This document shows positions 17,881-26,405 of a stretch of DNA of 64,000 bases, piece by piece. A program made the position numbers and the translations under genes. Every line of letters begins with the position of its first letter. The stretch's first letter is position 1. A model generated the notes under the pieces. The model made no database searches. It was given only the letters and a program-made list of their open reading frames with translations, and was not told the origin of the DNA. Source of the stretch: Mycobacterium sp. (GTDB lineage Bacteria; Actinomycetota; Actinomycetes; Mycobacteriales; Mycobacteriaceae); the NCBI RefSeq assembly GCF_002863225.1, contig NZ_PKEK01000066.1, positions 32,853-96,852 on the forward strand, written 5' to 3'.

Positions 17881-18702
17881 TCACGCTTCGTTCTTCAGAT
17901 CCATCTCGCCGCGGATGTCAACGCTGGCAATGAAGTCCAAAATGGTGCGCGCAGTCAACGCAGGATCGTCGATCATCGGAACGTGCCCGACGCCGGGCAG
18001 CATCACAAGCTCGGCTCCCGGCACCGCAGCGAGCATGGGCGCCCCGTAACGCATAAAGGGCAACGTGCGATCGCGGTCGCCCCAGGCGATCCGCACGGGA
18101 CACATCAACTGCTCGAATGCGGCCATGGGGCCCGCGTCACGAGCACCAGCGAGAAGGTCGGTGAGGACCGCGCAACCCGCCATGTCCTCGAACAAGGCCG
18201 CGACTTGCGCCGGGCTCATCCGGTCGGCGTGCTCTGCCATCGCTCGCAGCAGAATTCGCCGTGCCCGTCGACGGGATGCCAGCTTGTGGATGGTAGTGGC
18301 CCGCCTAAGGCCAGCGCCGACCCGGAATATGCGCAGCATTCTTTCCAGGTCCTTCGGCGATCGCCACGCGCCAGCGGGGGACAGCGCCAAGACCGAGAGA
18401 GCCCGCCCGCGGCGTCCGAGCTCTAACGCGACCCAGCCGCCCAGAGAGTTACCGACCAGATGGGCCGACTCGATACCGGCCTCGTCGAGCTGCTGACACG
18501 CGGCATCGACGATCCCGCTGACCACCATGGCAGGGGGCACCGACAGCGGCGGACCGCCCCAGTGACCGGCCAGAGTTGGCACGAAGACGGGACGGTGGGC
18601 GTGCAACGCCGGTAATACCGGCGCCCAGATCCGAGCCGATGCGGTGGCGCCGTGCAGCAACACCACCGGGGATGGCGCGCCGGAGCCTGCACGAGAGCTC
18701 AC
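17881..18702 (-). CDS. Alpha/beta hydrolase
   Basis: A 273-residue hydrolase with the oxyanion segment VVLLHGATASARIW, nucleophile elbow GNSLGGW, acid residue in IAWGDRDRTLP and catalytic His in GVGHVPMIDDP. The start is a GTG at 18702 that overlaps the wax-ester synthase stop (GTGA); the longer in-frame extension runs inside the upstream gene. It is the last gene of the ferredoxin, ferredoxin reductase, WS/DGAT, hydrolase operon. A lipid esterase acting opposite to the acyltransferase is a reasonable guess. Confidence 0.9.
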   Translation of the reverse strand: MSSRAGSGAPSPVVLLHGATASARIWAPVLPALHAHRPVFVPTLAGHWGGPPLSVPPAMVVSGIVDAACQQLDEAGIESAHLVGNSLGGWVALELGRRGRALSVLALSPAGAWRSPKDLERMLRIFRVGAGLRRATTIHKLASRRRARRILLRAMAEHADRMSPAQVAALFEDMAGCAVLTDLLAGARDAGPMAAFEQLMCPVRIAWGDRDRTLPFMRYGAPMLAAVPGAELVMLPGVGHVPMIDDPALTARTILDFIASVDIRGEMDLKNEA

Positions 18703-20138
18703 CTCACAACCCTGGGCTCGGCCGCGCCTGATGCGAGATCGAGGACTTCGGCGAAGCCGCCTGTCAGGCACTCAGCAAAAAGGTCCGGATCTGTGATTGC
18801 GGCCGCGTCCAGGTTGGCGCCGATACAACAGACGCCGTTGTATGTGTGCAGGCTGATCATCGCTGCGCACCCGGGCAGGGGTGCGAAGGGGTAAATCCGC
18901 TCGATCCGGGCACCCGCCAGAAACATGTCTTCCTGTACTCCGGGGACGTTGCTGGCTTGCAGATCGGTTCCCGCAGTCGTCGCGGCTGCTACTCGGACAA
19001 GTATCGGCCCGGGCATCCGCGCCAACACCGGGACAAGCAGTCCGCCACTTTCCAGGGCCGGCTCGTCGCGTGCCTCGCGCATCAACTGGCCGATCGATGT
19101 GATCCTGCTAGCCGGATCGGTCATGCCTACCGGACACGCCAAACGCGCGGGCGCGAAGTGGTTTCCGCCTGCGCCGTCGGAGTCGCGGCGAATCGACACC
19201 GGCACCGACACCGGCATCGTGGTGTCGCTGGACAAGGGCTCACCCGAGCGGTCGTGGTAGAGCCGGAAAGCACCGACGAGGGCGGCCAGGAACGCGTCGT
19301 TGAGCGATCCGCCCACGACCTTTGCCGAAGCGCGAAGATCGGCGAAGCTCACGTCGAGTGCCACAAAGCGCCACGACGTTCCTCGCGCAGCAATCAGCGG
19401 CAGCCCCGGCGCTGCCGGTGGCGACAGCACCCTTCGCGCCGAGTTTGCATAGCGAACACTGTCGCGCACCAGAGCTGCAGGTGCGCGAAGGCCCCGCAGC
19501 ACACCGTCGCGGCCGGCGCGGATCGCGGCGGGCACTGCGCCCAGGTCGCGGCGGAGCTGTCGAACTAGGTATTCGCCGCGGTCGACGCTGCGATCCGGGG
19601 TGGGCGCGGGTTGCGGTTTGGAGGGATTGTGCGCCCGCTGACGGGAATGAATATGTGAGAGCAACTGCGTGAGCCCGAGACCATCGGTCAGGGCGTGGTG
19701 CAACTTGAGCAGATAGGCGGCCTTGCCATCAGGTAGGCCCTCGACGAGTACGGCTTCCCACGGCGGACGGGCACGGTCGAACGGTGTCATCGCCTGGTGT
19801 TCGGCCAAGGTCAACAGCTCCGACCAACCGCCATCTCCGGCCAGGCGTACTCGGCGGAGATGGTAGTGAAGGTCTAGTTGCGCGTCTTTCGACCAGACTG
19901 GCGTACCGACGAGGCCGAGCGGTTCGGACACCCGCTCTCCGAACCGCGGCACGACGCGACTCGCCCATTCGTGCGCGGCTAACAGGCGATCCCAGTCGGG
20001 CGCCACGTCCAGCACCTCGACGGCCATGACCGTCGAGCGCATCATCGGGTCGATGTCTGCGCGCCACATCAGCGTCTCGAGCGGATTCAGCTGATCAGTG
20101 GTACCCCACTGGAGCTCTCCGTCATTGGTGGCATTCAT
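18699..20138 (-). CDS. Wax ester synthase/diacylglycerol acyltransferase
   Basis: A 479-residue WS/DGAT-family acyltransferase that esterifies an alcohol or diacylglycerol with acyl-CoA to make storage lipid. The catalytic motif HHxxxDG is intact as LHHALTDGLG. Also typical are FDRARPPWEAVLVEGL and the C-terminal NVPGVQEDMFLAGARIE. I chose the ATG at 20138 (MNATNDGELQWG), 13 bases after the reductase stop. Mycobacteria carry many copies; this one is embedded in a redox operon, which is unusual context. Confidence 0.94.
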   Translation of the reverse strand: MNATNDGELQWGTTDQLNPLETLMWRADIDPMMRSTVMAVEVLDVAPDWDRLLAAHEWASRVVPRFGERVSEPLGLVGTPVWSKDAQLDLHYHLRRVRLAGDGGWSELLTLAEHQAMTPFDRARPPWEAVLVEGLPDGKAAYLLKLHHALTDGLGLTQLLSHIHSRQRAHNPSKPQPAPTPDRSVDRGEYLVRQLRRDLGAVPAAIRAGRDGVLRGLRAPAALVRDSVRYANSARRVLSPPAAPGLPLIAARGTSWRFVALDVSFADLRASAKVVGGSLNDAFLAALVGAFRLYHDRSGEPLSSDTTMPVSVPVSIRRDSDGAGGNHFAPARLACPVGMTDPASRITSIGQLMREARDEPALESGGLLVPVLARMPGPILVRVAAATTAGTDLQASNVPGVQEDMFLAGARIERIYPFAPLPGCAAMISLHTYNGVCCIGANLDAAAITDPDLFAECLTGGFAEVLDLASGAAEPRVVR

Positions 20139-20151
20139 GTCAGGGGTGGCC

Positions 20152-21402
20152 TCAATGGCGTTCCGCAGACTTGGCGAGACGAACAGCCTTGCGCTTCTCG
20201 GCCAAGTCAAGGCCCTCTTGCCACGATGCGCCCTGCGTGATCAGGCGCCGGTACTTCATGATCTCGGCCTGTCCGTTGACGGTTAGCGCCCCGATCAACC
20301 GGTCAGCATCCCGGTATAGAGCCACCCAGCGCTCATCGGTGTCGACGTCACCGTCGACGAGAAGAACCTCTGGGGCGTCGGGGCTGCCGACGAATTGGAT
20401 TCTCGAGCCGTACCAGTCCGACCAGAAGTACGGCACGGTTGCATAGGGTTTCGCGTTCGCGGGATCAAGCGCGTTTCGTGCCGCGGCCGCGCCTTGTTCG
20501 GCGGCGGCCGTCCAATTCTCCATGCGTTGGCGGACCCCGAAGACCGGATTGGCCCAGTTGGCGACATCGCCGGCCGCGTAGACGCCCGGCGCGCCTGTCC
20601 ACAGCTTGTCGTCGCACTCGATGCCATTGTGGAGGGTCAAGCTCGAATCCTCGAGCCAGCCAACCGAGGGTGTCACCCCGATGCCGACGATAACGAGGTC
20701 GGCCTCCAGGATCGTCCCGTTGTCCAGCACAACGCGCTCGACGCCGACCTCTCCCTCAATAGTCTTGACCCCGGTGCCGCAAAGCAACGTCGTGCCGTTT
20801 CGTTCATGCAGTGATGCGATGGCAGAACCCATTTGGGAGCCGGTCGCGCGTACTAATGGGGTTGGCAGCGCCTCCACCACGGTGACGTCCACGCCGTGCT
20901 TCTTAGCGCTCGACGCAATTTCTGACCCGATAAAGCCCGCGCCGATTACCACCGTCCGCGCGCCAGCCTGCAACGCCGTGCGGATGGCGATGGAGTCATC
21001 GAGTGTGCGTAGTCCGTGGACTCCGGCCAAATTCTCCGTACCGGGTAGCGTTCGCAGCGTCGACCCTGTGGCAATCACCAACGCGTCGTAGGGAATTCGG
21101 CGGTCGCCGATGAGCACATCCCTGCGATCGGTGTCGAGTCCGGTGGCGGCTTCACCCAGTACCAGCTCGATCCGGAGATCCTCGTTGAGGAACTTCTCGT
21201 CGCGCAGGAAAGGAGCCTCAGGATCAGCTCCGGTCGCGGTGGGTTCGAGGAATTCTTTGGACAGCGGGGGGCGGTCGTAAGGCAGATGCGGCTCGGCGCC
21301 AATCAAGGTCACGGTGCCTTCGAAACCCGCCTTGCGCGCTGCCTCGACGGCCCTTAGGCCGGCCAGCGACGCGCCGACGACCACGAAGCGTTCGACCGTC
21401 AT
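20152..21402 (-). CDS. FAD-dependent NAD(P)H-ferredoxin reductase
   Basis: A 416-residue flavoprotein of the putidaredoxin-reductase type. The FAD site VVVGASLAGLRAVEAARKAG, the PYDRPPLSKEFL segment, the NAD site VIGAGFIGSEIAS and the late ATGSTLRTLPG and GVYAAGDVANW motifs are visible. It would pass electrons from NAD(P)H to the 3Fe-4S ferredoxin encoded just upstream and so to a P450. The start is the ATG at 21402 (MTVERFVVVG). The ferredoxin stop is 25 bases away, so the two are cotranscribed. Confidence 0.95.
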   Translation of the reverse strand: MTVERFVVVGASLAGLRAVEAARKAGFEGTVTLIGAEPHLPYDRPPLSKEFLEPTATGADPEAPFLRDEKFLNEDLRIELVLGEAATGLDTDRRDVLIGDRRIPYDALVIATGSTLRTLPGTENLAGVHGLRTLDDSIAIRTALQAGARTVVIGAGFIGSEIASSAKKHGVDVTVVEALPTPLVRATGSQMGSAIASLHERNGTTLLCGTGVKTIEGEVGVERVVLDNGTILEADLVIVGIGVTPSVGWLEDSSLTLHNGIECDDKLWTGAPGVYAAGDVANWANPVFGVRQRMENWTAAAEQGAAAARNALDPANAKPYATVPYFWSDWYGSRIQFVGSPDAPEVLLVDGDVDTDERWVALYRDADRLIGALTVNGQAEIMKYRRLITQGASWQEGLDLAEKRKAVRLAKSAERH

Positions 21403-21427
21403 GGATGCCTTCCGTGAATCTTGCTCG

Positions 21428-21619
21428 CTATCGCTCGATGCGCAGCGCTTCGGTGGGGCAACCGGAGACGGCCTCCTCGACAGACTGAAGGTCGTCCTCG
21501 CTGACATCCTCGTTGAGAAGTTCGAGGTCGCCGTCGTCGTTCACCTCGAAATGTTCGGGAGCCACGGACTCGCAGATGCCCAGTCCGGTGCACTTGGTGT
21601 AATCGACGACAATTTTCAT
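21428..21619 (-). CDS. 3Fe-4S ferredoxin (P450 redox partner)
   Basis: A 63-residue ferredoxin. Three cysteines remain (KCTGLGIC and GCPTEAL), and Gly occupies the place of the second Cys of a four-Cys site, as in mycobacterial [3Fe-4S] ferredoxins that serve P450s. The acidic middle (EDVSEDDLQSVEEA) is typical. The ATG at 21619 has an AGGAGG-like site upstream. It is first in the operon with its reductase, and a perfect palindrome lies about 80 bases upstream. Likely clients are the P450s at 11989 and at the window start. Confidence 0.93.
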   Translation of the reverse strand: MKIVVDYTKCTGLGICESVAPEHFEVNDDGDLELLNEDVSEDDLQSVEEAVSGCPTEALRIER

Positions 21620-21696
21620 CGTGTATGCCTCCTCGAAATAGCCTGAGCCGAGGGATCTACACGTCCGACGGTGCGTAGACGTCACCTACGGCTTCA

Positions 21697-21724
21697 CTAT
21701 AATCTAATCAATATTAGATTATAG
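21697..21724. promoter_or_regulatory. Perfect 12-base inverted repeat, operator of ferredoxin operon
   Basis: Left arm CTATAATCTAAT (21697-21708), spacer CAAT, right arm ATTAGATTATAG (21713-21724). The arms are perfect complements and each holds the TAATCTA half-site seen elsewhere in the window. Its place about 80 bases before the ferredoxin start suits a TetR-type repressor. Confidence 0.62.
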
Positions 21725-22539
21725 TACATCTTATTTGTCAACGCGCGGCGTAGCGCCTGCCAAGCGCCGCACGTTCAACGACCTGCACGTAGTAACGGAG
21801 ATTCGGTCCGATCGTTGCACTTGTTGCGGGCGGACAAAGAGATCGGCCCAACTCTCGGCGGTCTGGACGTCGGATCCCGAAAACCTCGGCGCTCTCCTTC
21901 TGGCACCCCCGCAGGATGCTGTCCGTGGGTCGTGATGGTCGCCCTGACACGAGTTGCAAGAAAGCCCGGCGTGGTGGAGGGACCGGTTCAGTGGCGACTG
22001 ATCACAGCAGTTTGAGCGGAAACGAGAGGCGCGTGGCCTGGTCAACATCAGCAGTGCAAATCACACAGTTGACCTAACGTGTCTCAGCTCATAATATTGT
22101 GCGGTCGCAGCGGCTGGACAACATGTCTTTCCGCGCGTCGCGTCTGAGTCGGGTCCTGAGCGCGTTCACCACGACGCGAGCAGCACGAGGACCGAGTGCA
22201 GGCTGGGTAGGAAGTCCGTCATCGATGGGGAATCAGGATGATCGAGCAGATGTTCACAGCGCGCGCCAGCGAGAGGGCACGTGGAATCTGCCGTGCCGAA
22301 AATTTTTTTACCACCTCAATTTATTCTAAATTAGAACCGAAATTAGCAGTGTATTGGGAAGTCCTGCGCGGTCAGGGCCAGGTAGCGGTACCCGTGCGCA
22401 CTACTCGCTCCGGAGGCGAAGCCGAAGTAAGGTGCGCGTTGTTGTCCTGCATCCAGCCCGACACCAGCGGGAGTTTCGCCGGGGTCATACGCCATCGCTT
22501 TTCACGCACGCCGCGACGAGTCACCCTGGCGGTCGCCGG
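21725..22539. other. Long intergenic region before the mce operon
   Basis: About 0.8 kb without a convincing gene between the divergent ferredoxin and mce operons. It has an AT-rich patch at 22296-22346 holding the 13-base palindrome TTCTAAATTAGAA (22322-22334), which is a good candidate promoter/operator for the mce operon. Short open frames here have no recognisable protein character. Confidence 0.45.
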
Positions 22540-23433
22540 ATGGTAGAAGTCGCGAGCCGGCCCACAGTGTCCGGACGGTGTGGCGCTTATAAGCAACCGC
22601 GCAAGCCATCTGGGGTACTGAGAACGGTAGGACGGAGGGCATCGAAGCTCGGCAAAGTCCCGGTCGCCGCCGCGGAGACCACCGGTCGCGGTGTCGGTCT
22701 AGCCGTCAACGTTGTTCGATATGCCGTCACCGACAGCTTCACCCTTCGCCTGCCGGTCGGGGAGTTCCTTTGGCAGGCCTGGGCACTGTTCAAGGTGACC
22801 GCGACGCCGGCAATTCTTATGGCAATACCGATCGGTGGGATCGTCACGGTAGTGGTGTCAGGTTTGGTGGCCCAGGTGGGCGCCACAGCACTACTCGGTG
22901 CGGCGAGCGGGGTAGGCGTGCTTCGGCAGGGCGCGCCCGTCACCGCTGGGTTGCTGATGGGCGGCGCGGCCGCCTCAGCCATAGCGTCGGACTTTGGGGC
23001 GCGTGCCATACGTGAAGAACTCGACGCTATGCGGGTGCTCGGCGTCGACCCGGTGCGGCGTCTAGTGGTGCCTCGGTTCCTAGCGCTACTGGTGATCGCC
23101 CCCATCCTCACGTTGATCATCATCGTTTCAGGCACAGCCTCCGCATATCTTCTCTCTGTCCTAGTCAGTGGTGTGGCACCAGGAAGCTTTTGGAATTCCT
23201 TCGGGACGTTCGCCAAGATGACCGACGTTTACTTCGCTATCGGAAAAGGCCTCGTCTTTGCTGCAATCGTGGCGGTCATCTCGTCCATGCGAGGGATGGA
23301 AGCAAAGGGCGGTCCGCGCGGCGTTGCCGATGCCGTGAATGCGGCTGTCGTGATCAATGTCGTACTCATCCTCTTCGCGAACCTCATCATCACGCAGATA
23401 TCAACGATGTTCTTCCCGACGGCGGTCGCGTGA
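22540..23433 (+). CDS. yrbEA: YrbE/MlaE-type permease A of Mce transporter
   Basis: An integral membrane permease of the MlaE family, paired with YrbE-B in the Mce lipid importer. The protein from the ATG at 22540 (MVEVASRPTV) has 297 residues. Several hydrophobic segments are clear (ILMAIPIGGIVTVVVSGLVA; FLALLVIAPILTLIIIVSG), with the conserved cytoplasmic loop EELDAMRVLGVDPVRRLVVPRFLA that contacts the ATPase. The start is uncertain: a longer open frame begins at 22354 and conservation seems to start around VLRTVGRRASKLG. It opens the operon. Confidence 0.92.
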   Translation: MVEVASRPTVSGRCGAYKQPRKPSGVLRTVGRRASKLGKVPVAAAETTGRGVGLAVNVVRYAVTDSFTLRLPVGEFLWQAWALFKVTATPAILMAIPIGGIVTVVVSGLVAQVGATALLGAASGVGVLRQGAPVTAGLLMGGAAASAIASDFGARAIREELDAMRVLGVDPVRRLVVPRFLALLVIAPILTLIIIVSGTASAYLLSVLVSGVAPGSFWNSFGTFAKMTDVYFAIGKGLVFAAIVAVISSMRGMEAKGGPRGVADAVNAAVVINVVLILFANLIITQISTMFFPTAVA

Positions 23434-24281
23434 TGGCTGCACCTACGGCCTATGGGCGCGTACGTACGGTCGCCCTGACGACAACCCTGAAGCCGTTGCG
23501 TGGATTCGGGCAGTGGGCCTTGTTCATCGGTCAGGTGTTGCTCTACTTACCGCTGACAGTCCGCAAATACAGCCGACAGACGCTGGCGGCCACGATCAAC
23601 ATGGCGTGGGGTCGCGGGTCCCTGATCGTCGACGGCGGCACGATCAGCGTCCTGCTTCTCCTCGGTATTGCGACTGGGGCCTCGTTGGGCATCGAGGCAC
23701 TTGCGGTCTTGAACATCCTGGGCTTTGGCTCGCTGGCGGGCATCATTGGCGGCATCGGTGCCGTTCGCATTCTTGGACCCATCGTTGCGGGGATTGCTTT
23801 CATGTCTCAGGCGGGTACGCGAATGACGGCCGAGATCGGGGCCATGCGAATCTCGGAGGAGATCGACGCCGTGGAGGCAATCGGTCTGCGGCCAATCCCA
23901 TTCGTCGTAGGCACGCGGTTGATCGGCGCGCTGACATGCGTGGTACCCGGCTACCTCCTGACCCTAATGGGGGTCTTCATCACGATCGACTTGGTGGTCG
24001 TCCTCTTCAGCGGGGAACACGGAGGTACCTACACCCACTACTTCGTCATGTTCCTGACCCCGATCGACCTCGTTTACTCGACGATCAAGTTGAGCACCTA
24101 TTGCGTGGCGGTGACGTTAATCCATTGCTACTACGGGTACTTCGCCTCGGGGGGCCCGGTCGGTGTCGGCATGGCTTCGGGCCGCGCCGTGCGCGCGAGC
24201 CTCGTCACCATCGTCGTCTTGGATTTCACGACCACCGTGTTGCTCTGGGGTCTCCAGCCCGAATTCATCTTTAAGGGATAG
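23433..24281 (+). CDS. yrbEB: YrbE/MlaE-type permease B of Mce transporter
   Basis: The second permease, 282 residues, with start ATG at 23433 overlapping the yrbEA stop (TGATG). It shows the MlaE pattern: a long hydrophobic core (ISVLLLLGIATGASLGIEAL), the coupling loop RISEEIDAVEAIGLRPIPFVVGTR and C-terminal membrane helices. It forms the transmembrane pore with YrbE-A and is driven by an MceG ATPase, one of which lies at 47088 in this window. Confidence 0.93.
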   Translation: MAAPTAYGRVRTVALTTTLKPLRGFGQWALFIGQVLLYLPLTVRKYSRQTLAATINMAWGRGSLIVDGGTISVLLLLGIATGASLGIEALAVLNILGFGSLAGIIGGIGAVRILGPIVAGIAFMSQAGTRMTAEIGAMRISEEIDAVEAIGLRPIPFVVGTRLIGALTCVVPGYLLTLMGVFITIDLVVVLFSGEHGGTYTHYFVMFLTPIDLVYSTIKLSTYCVAVTLIHCYYGYFASGGPVGVGMASGRAVRASLVTIVVLDFTTTVLLWGLQPEFIFKG

Positions 24282-24291
24282 TGGGCATTTC

Positions 24292-25404
24292 ATGTTAAGA
24301 GGATCCTCGAAACGCCAGGAGCAGGTGTTGCTCGCCATCGGCAGTGCCGTGGTGCTTTGCATAGTCTTGGTCATCACCGCGTTCGTCGTCGACCCATTCG
24401 GCGGCCGAGCCAAAGGGCTTTACTCCGTTGCCATTACGACCCCATACGTTGGACAGGGCGTGCACGCGGGGACGGCGGTCGTTTTGCACGGCGTCAAGGT
24501 GGGCGAAGTCACCAACATCACCAACACGGCCGGCGGCGGCGTACGACTGAACGCGGACCTGCAGACTCAGCCCACCCAGGGCCTCACTAACACCATGAAC
24601 ATCGATTTTCGGCCGATCAACTACTTCGGCGTTCCCGGCATCAACTTGATCCCGAATTCCGGCGGCCAAGCACTCCGCGACGGAAGCAGGATCACCCTTA
24701 AGCCGGCGGGCAACTTCACCCTCTCGGAACTGCTCAATCAACTGGGAAACGTGTCGCAAGCTTCATTGACTCCGCAACTGATCAGCGTTATCGATCGCGT
24801 AACCCGCTACACAGACGGACTCAACCCGCTGTTCGAAACCGCAGTTACGGTATCGAGAGCGGTCCAAGCCGTGCAAACGGACCCCACGGAAGAACTTGTG
24901 ACCAAACTGTCGTCGGCAATTGCAGCGGTTCCGCCCCTCGCCAATGAGGGCATCATTACCGGCAGGCGAATCATCGACTACAGCTACTACCCCGGCCAAG
25001 TCCTCGAACCTGCGGCGTCCGCCGGAGAGCCGATTGTATTTCCATTCCTGCAGAATGCGAAGGTCCCAGGTTTGGGCGATTTTTCAGACAAGTTCTTCAA
25101 AGAGCACTTCCTAGCCAGCTTGGACGCAGTTCAGCAGGGCCTCTTCGCCGTCGTGGGCAAACTCGTTGGTAGTCATGTCGATGACTTAGTTCCCCTGATT
25201 TCTGGGATCAAGGCGATCACGGACACGGGGCCCGTGTTGTTACGCCCCCGGGATGTGGCCGAGAAGCTCGCACAATTGCGTTCTCGATTCGAGAAGCTTT
25301 ATGCCGGCAATGGCAAGCAGCACGCGATTTCGGTGCGGATTCTGTTGGACAGCCTGCCCGGAGTCGCAGCACCGGTGGGGATCATCACGGAGAGCAAGCC
25401 ATGA
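24292..25404 (+). CDS. mceA: Mce-family protein A
   Basis: A 370-residue cell-envelope protein, first of six Mce subunits thought to form a channel carrying lipids or sterols to the permease. A transmembrane anchor (LLAIGSAVVLCIVLVITAFV) is followed by the MCE domain (GLYSVAITTPYVGQGVHAGT, then VVLHGVKVGEVTNI) and a helical region. The start is the ATG at 24292, 10 bases after the yrbEB stop; an upstream open frame lies inside yrbEB. Cargo cannot be told, but flanking sterol-type genes hint at sterols or fatty acids. Confidence 0.93.
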   Translation: MLRGSSKRQEQVLLAIGSAVVLCIVLVITAFVVDPFGGRAKGLYSVAITTPYVGQGVHAGTAVVLHGVKVGEVTNITNTAGGGVRLNADLQTQPTQGLTNTMNIDFRPINYFGVPGINLIPNSGGQALRDGSRITLKPAGNFTLSELLNQLGNVSQASLTPQLISVIDRVTRYTDGLNPLFETAVTVSRAVQAVQTDPTEELVTKLSSAIAAVPPLANEGIITGRRIIDYSYYPGQVLEPAASAGEPIVFPFLQNAKVPGLGDFSDKFFKEHFLASLDAVQQGLFAVVGKLVGSHVDDLVPLISGIKAITDTGPVLLRPRDVAEKLAQLRSRFEKLYAGNGKQHAISVRILLDSLPGVAAPVGIITESKP

Positions 25405-26405
25405 GTCCCAAAGCCGCCGCGTGGCGGATCGGGGTGGCGATCGCCGTTTCGGTCGTGCTCTTTATCTTGCTGTCAAACACCCTCGTCAATCCCGTGGATG
25501 CTCACACGCGGACGTATACAGCCGAGTACACCGACGCCTCTGGGCTCCATCCCGACGGTGATGTCCGTGTCCGTGGTGTTCGGGTGGGAAAGATCGAGTC
25601 CGTCGACCTCGCGCGAGTCAAAGGGCAAAACGTCGCGGAGGTCAAGTTCACCCTGGACAACAAGTATGGCGTCGTGGCGGTGACGAGACTCGCCATCAAA
25701 TTCCAGGCTTTGACCGGTGTCCGCTACATGGACGTCACGAACCCCGCAGAGGGATATCGCGCCGCTGATCTTGTCAAGCAAATACCCACCTCGATGACGC
25801 AACCCTCGTTCGACGTGACCGCACTCTTCAACGGCCTCCAGCCGGTACTCGCCATCTTGAGCCCAGAAGAGATAAACACGTTTACCGCCAACGCGGCATC
25901 ATTCTTGACGGGTGACGGAAGCGGTTTGGCGCCGCTGTTGGCCAGCATCCGCAGGCTCACCCAATTCGTCACGGATCGCCAACAGGTAGTGGCAACGTTA
26001 ATGAGCAACCTATCCGGGCTTGCCGACTCCATCGGCGGCACGTCCCAGAAGTTCATTCACATCATCGACTTGGTCAACCAGCCTGTTGACGCCGCCAACT
26101 CGATCTTGGACGAATTCCGCAAGGACCTCCTCTACAGCAAGGACTTCTTTGACCCCGTTACACGCCTCCTGCACAACGCCGGATTCAGGAACGGCATCAA
26201 TGTGGACGACGCGATGGACAGGGCTTTCAGCAATCTGGACAACTTCTTCGACGCATTCAAGTTGGTCCCCGTGATCAACGAAAACATTCCGCCCCCGGGC
26301 AACGATGGAACCGCCGTGGAGCCGTGTTCGCACGGCAACTTCCAACTGCCGGAGACGATGGACGTATTGCTGAACGGTCAACGGGTGGTGCTATGCAATC
26401 GTTGA
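25401..26405 (+). CDS. mceB: Mce-family protein B
   Basis: A 334-residue Mce subunit: an N-terminal anchor (IGVAIAVSVVLFILLSNTLV), an MCE domain starting at YTAEYTDASGLHPDGDVRV with RGVRVGKIESVDL, and the VRYMDVTNP element. A helical region follows and the C-terminus ends in a short Cys-containing tail. ATGA overlap with mceA. Its own stop is overlapped by the mceC start by 13 bases, indicating tight coupling. Confidence 0.93.
   Translation: MSPKAAAWRIGVAIAVSVVLFILLSNTLVNPVDAHTRTYTAEYTDASGLHPDGDVRVRGVRVGKIESVDLARVKGQNVAEVKFTLDNKYGVVAVTRLAIKFQALTGVRYMDVTNPAEGYRAADLVKQIPTSMTQPSFDVTALFNGLQPVLAILSPEEINTFTANAASFLTGDGSGLAPLLASIRRLTQFVTDRQQVVATLMSNLSGLADSIGGTSQKFIHIIDLVNQPVDAANSILDEFRKDLLYSKDFFDPVTRLLHNAGFRNGINVDDAMDRAFSNLDNFFDAFKLVPVINENIPPPGNDGTAVEPCSHGNFQLPETMDVLLNGQRVVLCNR

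Noticed and set aside
17806..18426. A 206-codon plus-strand open frame
   Set aside because: Antisense to the alpha/beta hydrolase at 17881, whose nucleophile and His motifs are intact.
18846..19568. A 240-codon plus-strand open frame
   Set aside because: Antisense to the WS/DGAT gene; composition is Arg/His/Gln-rich and lacks any motif.
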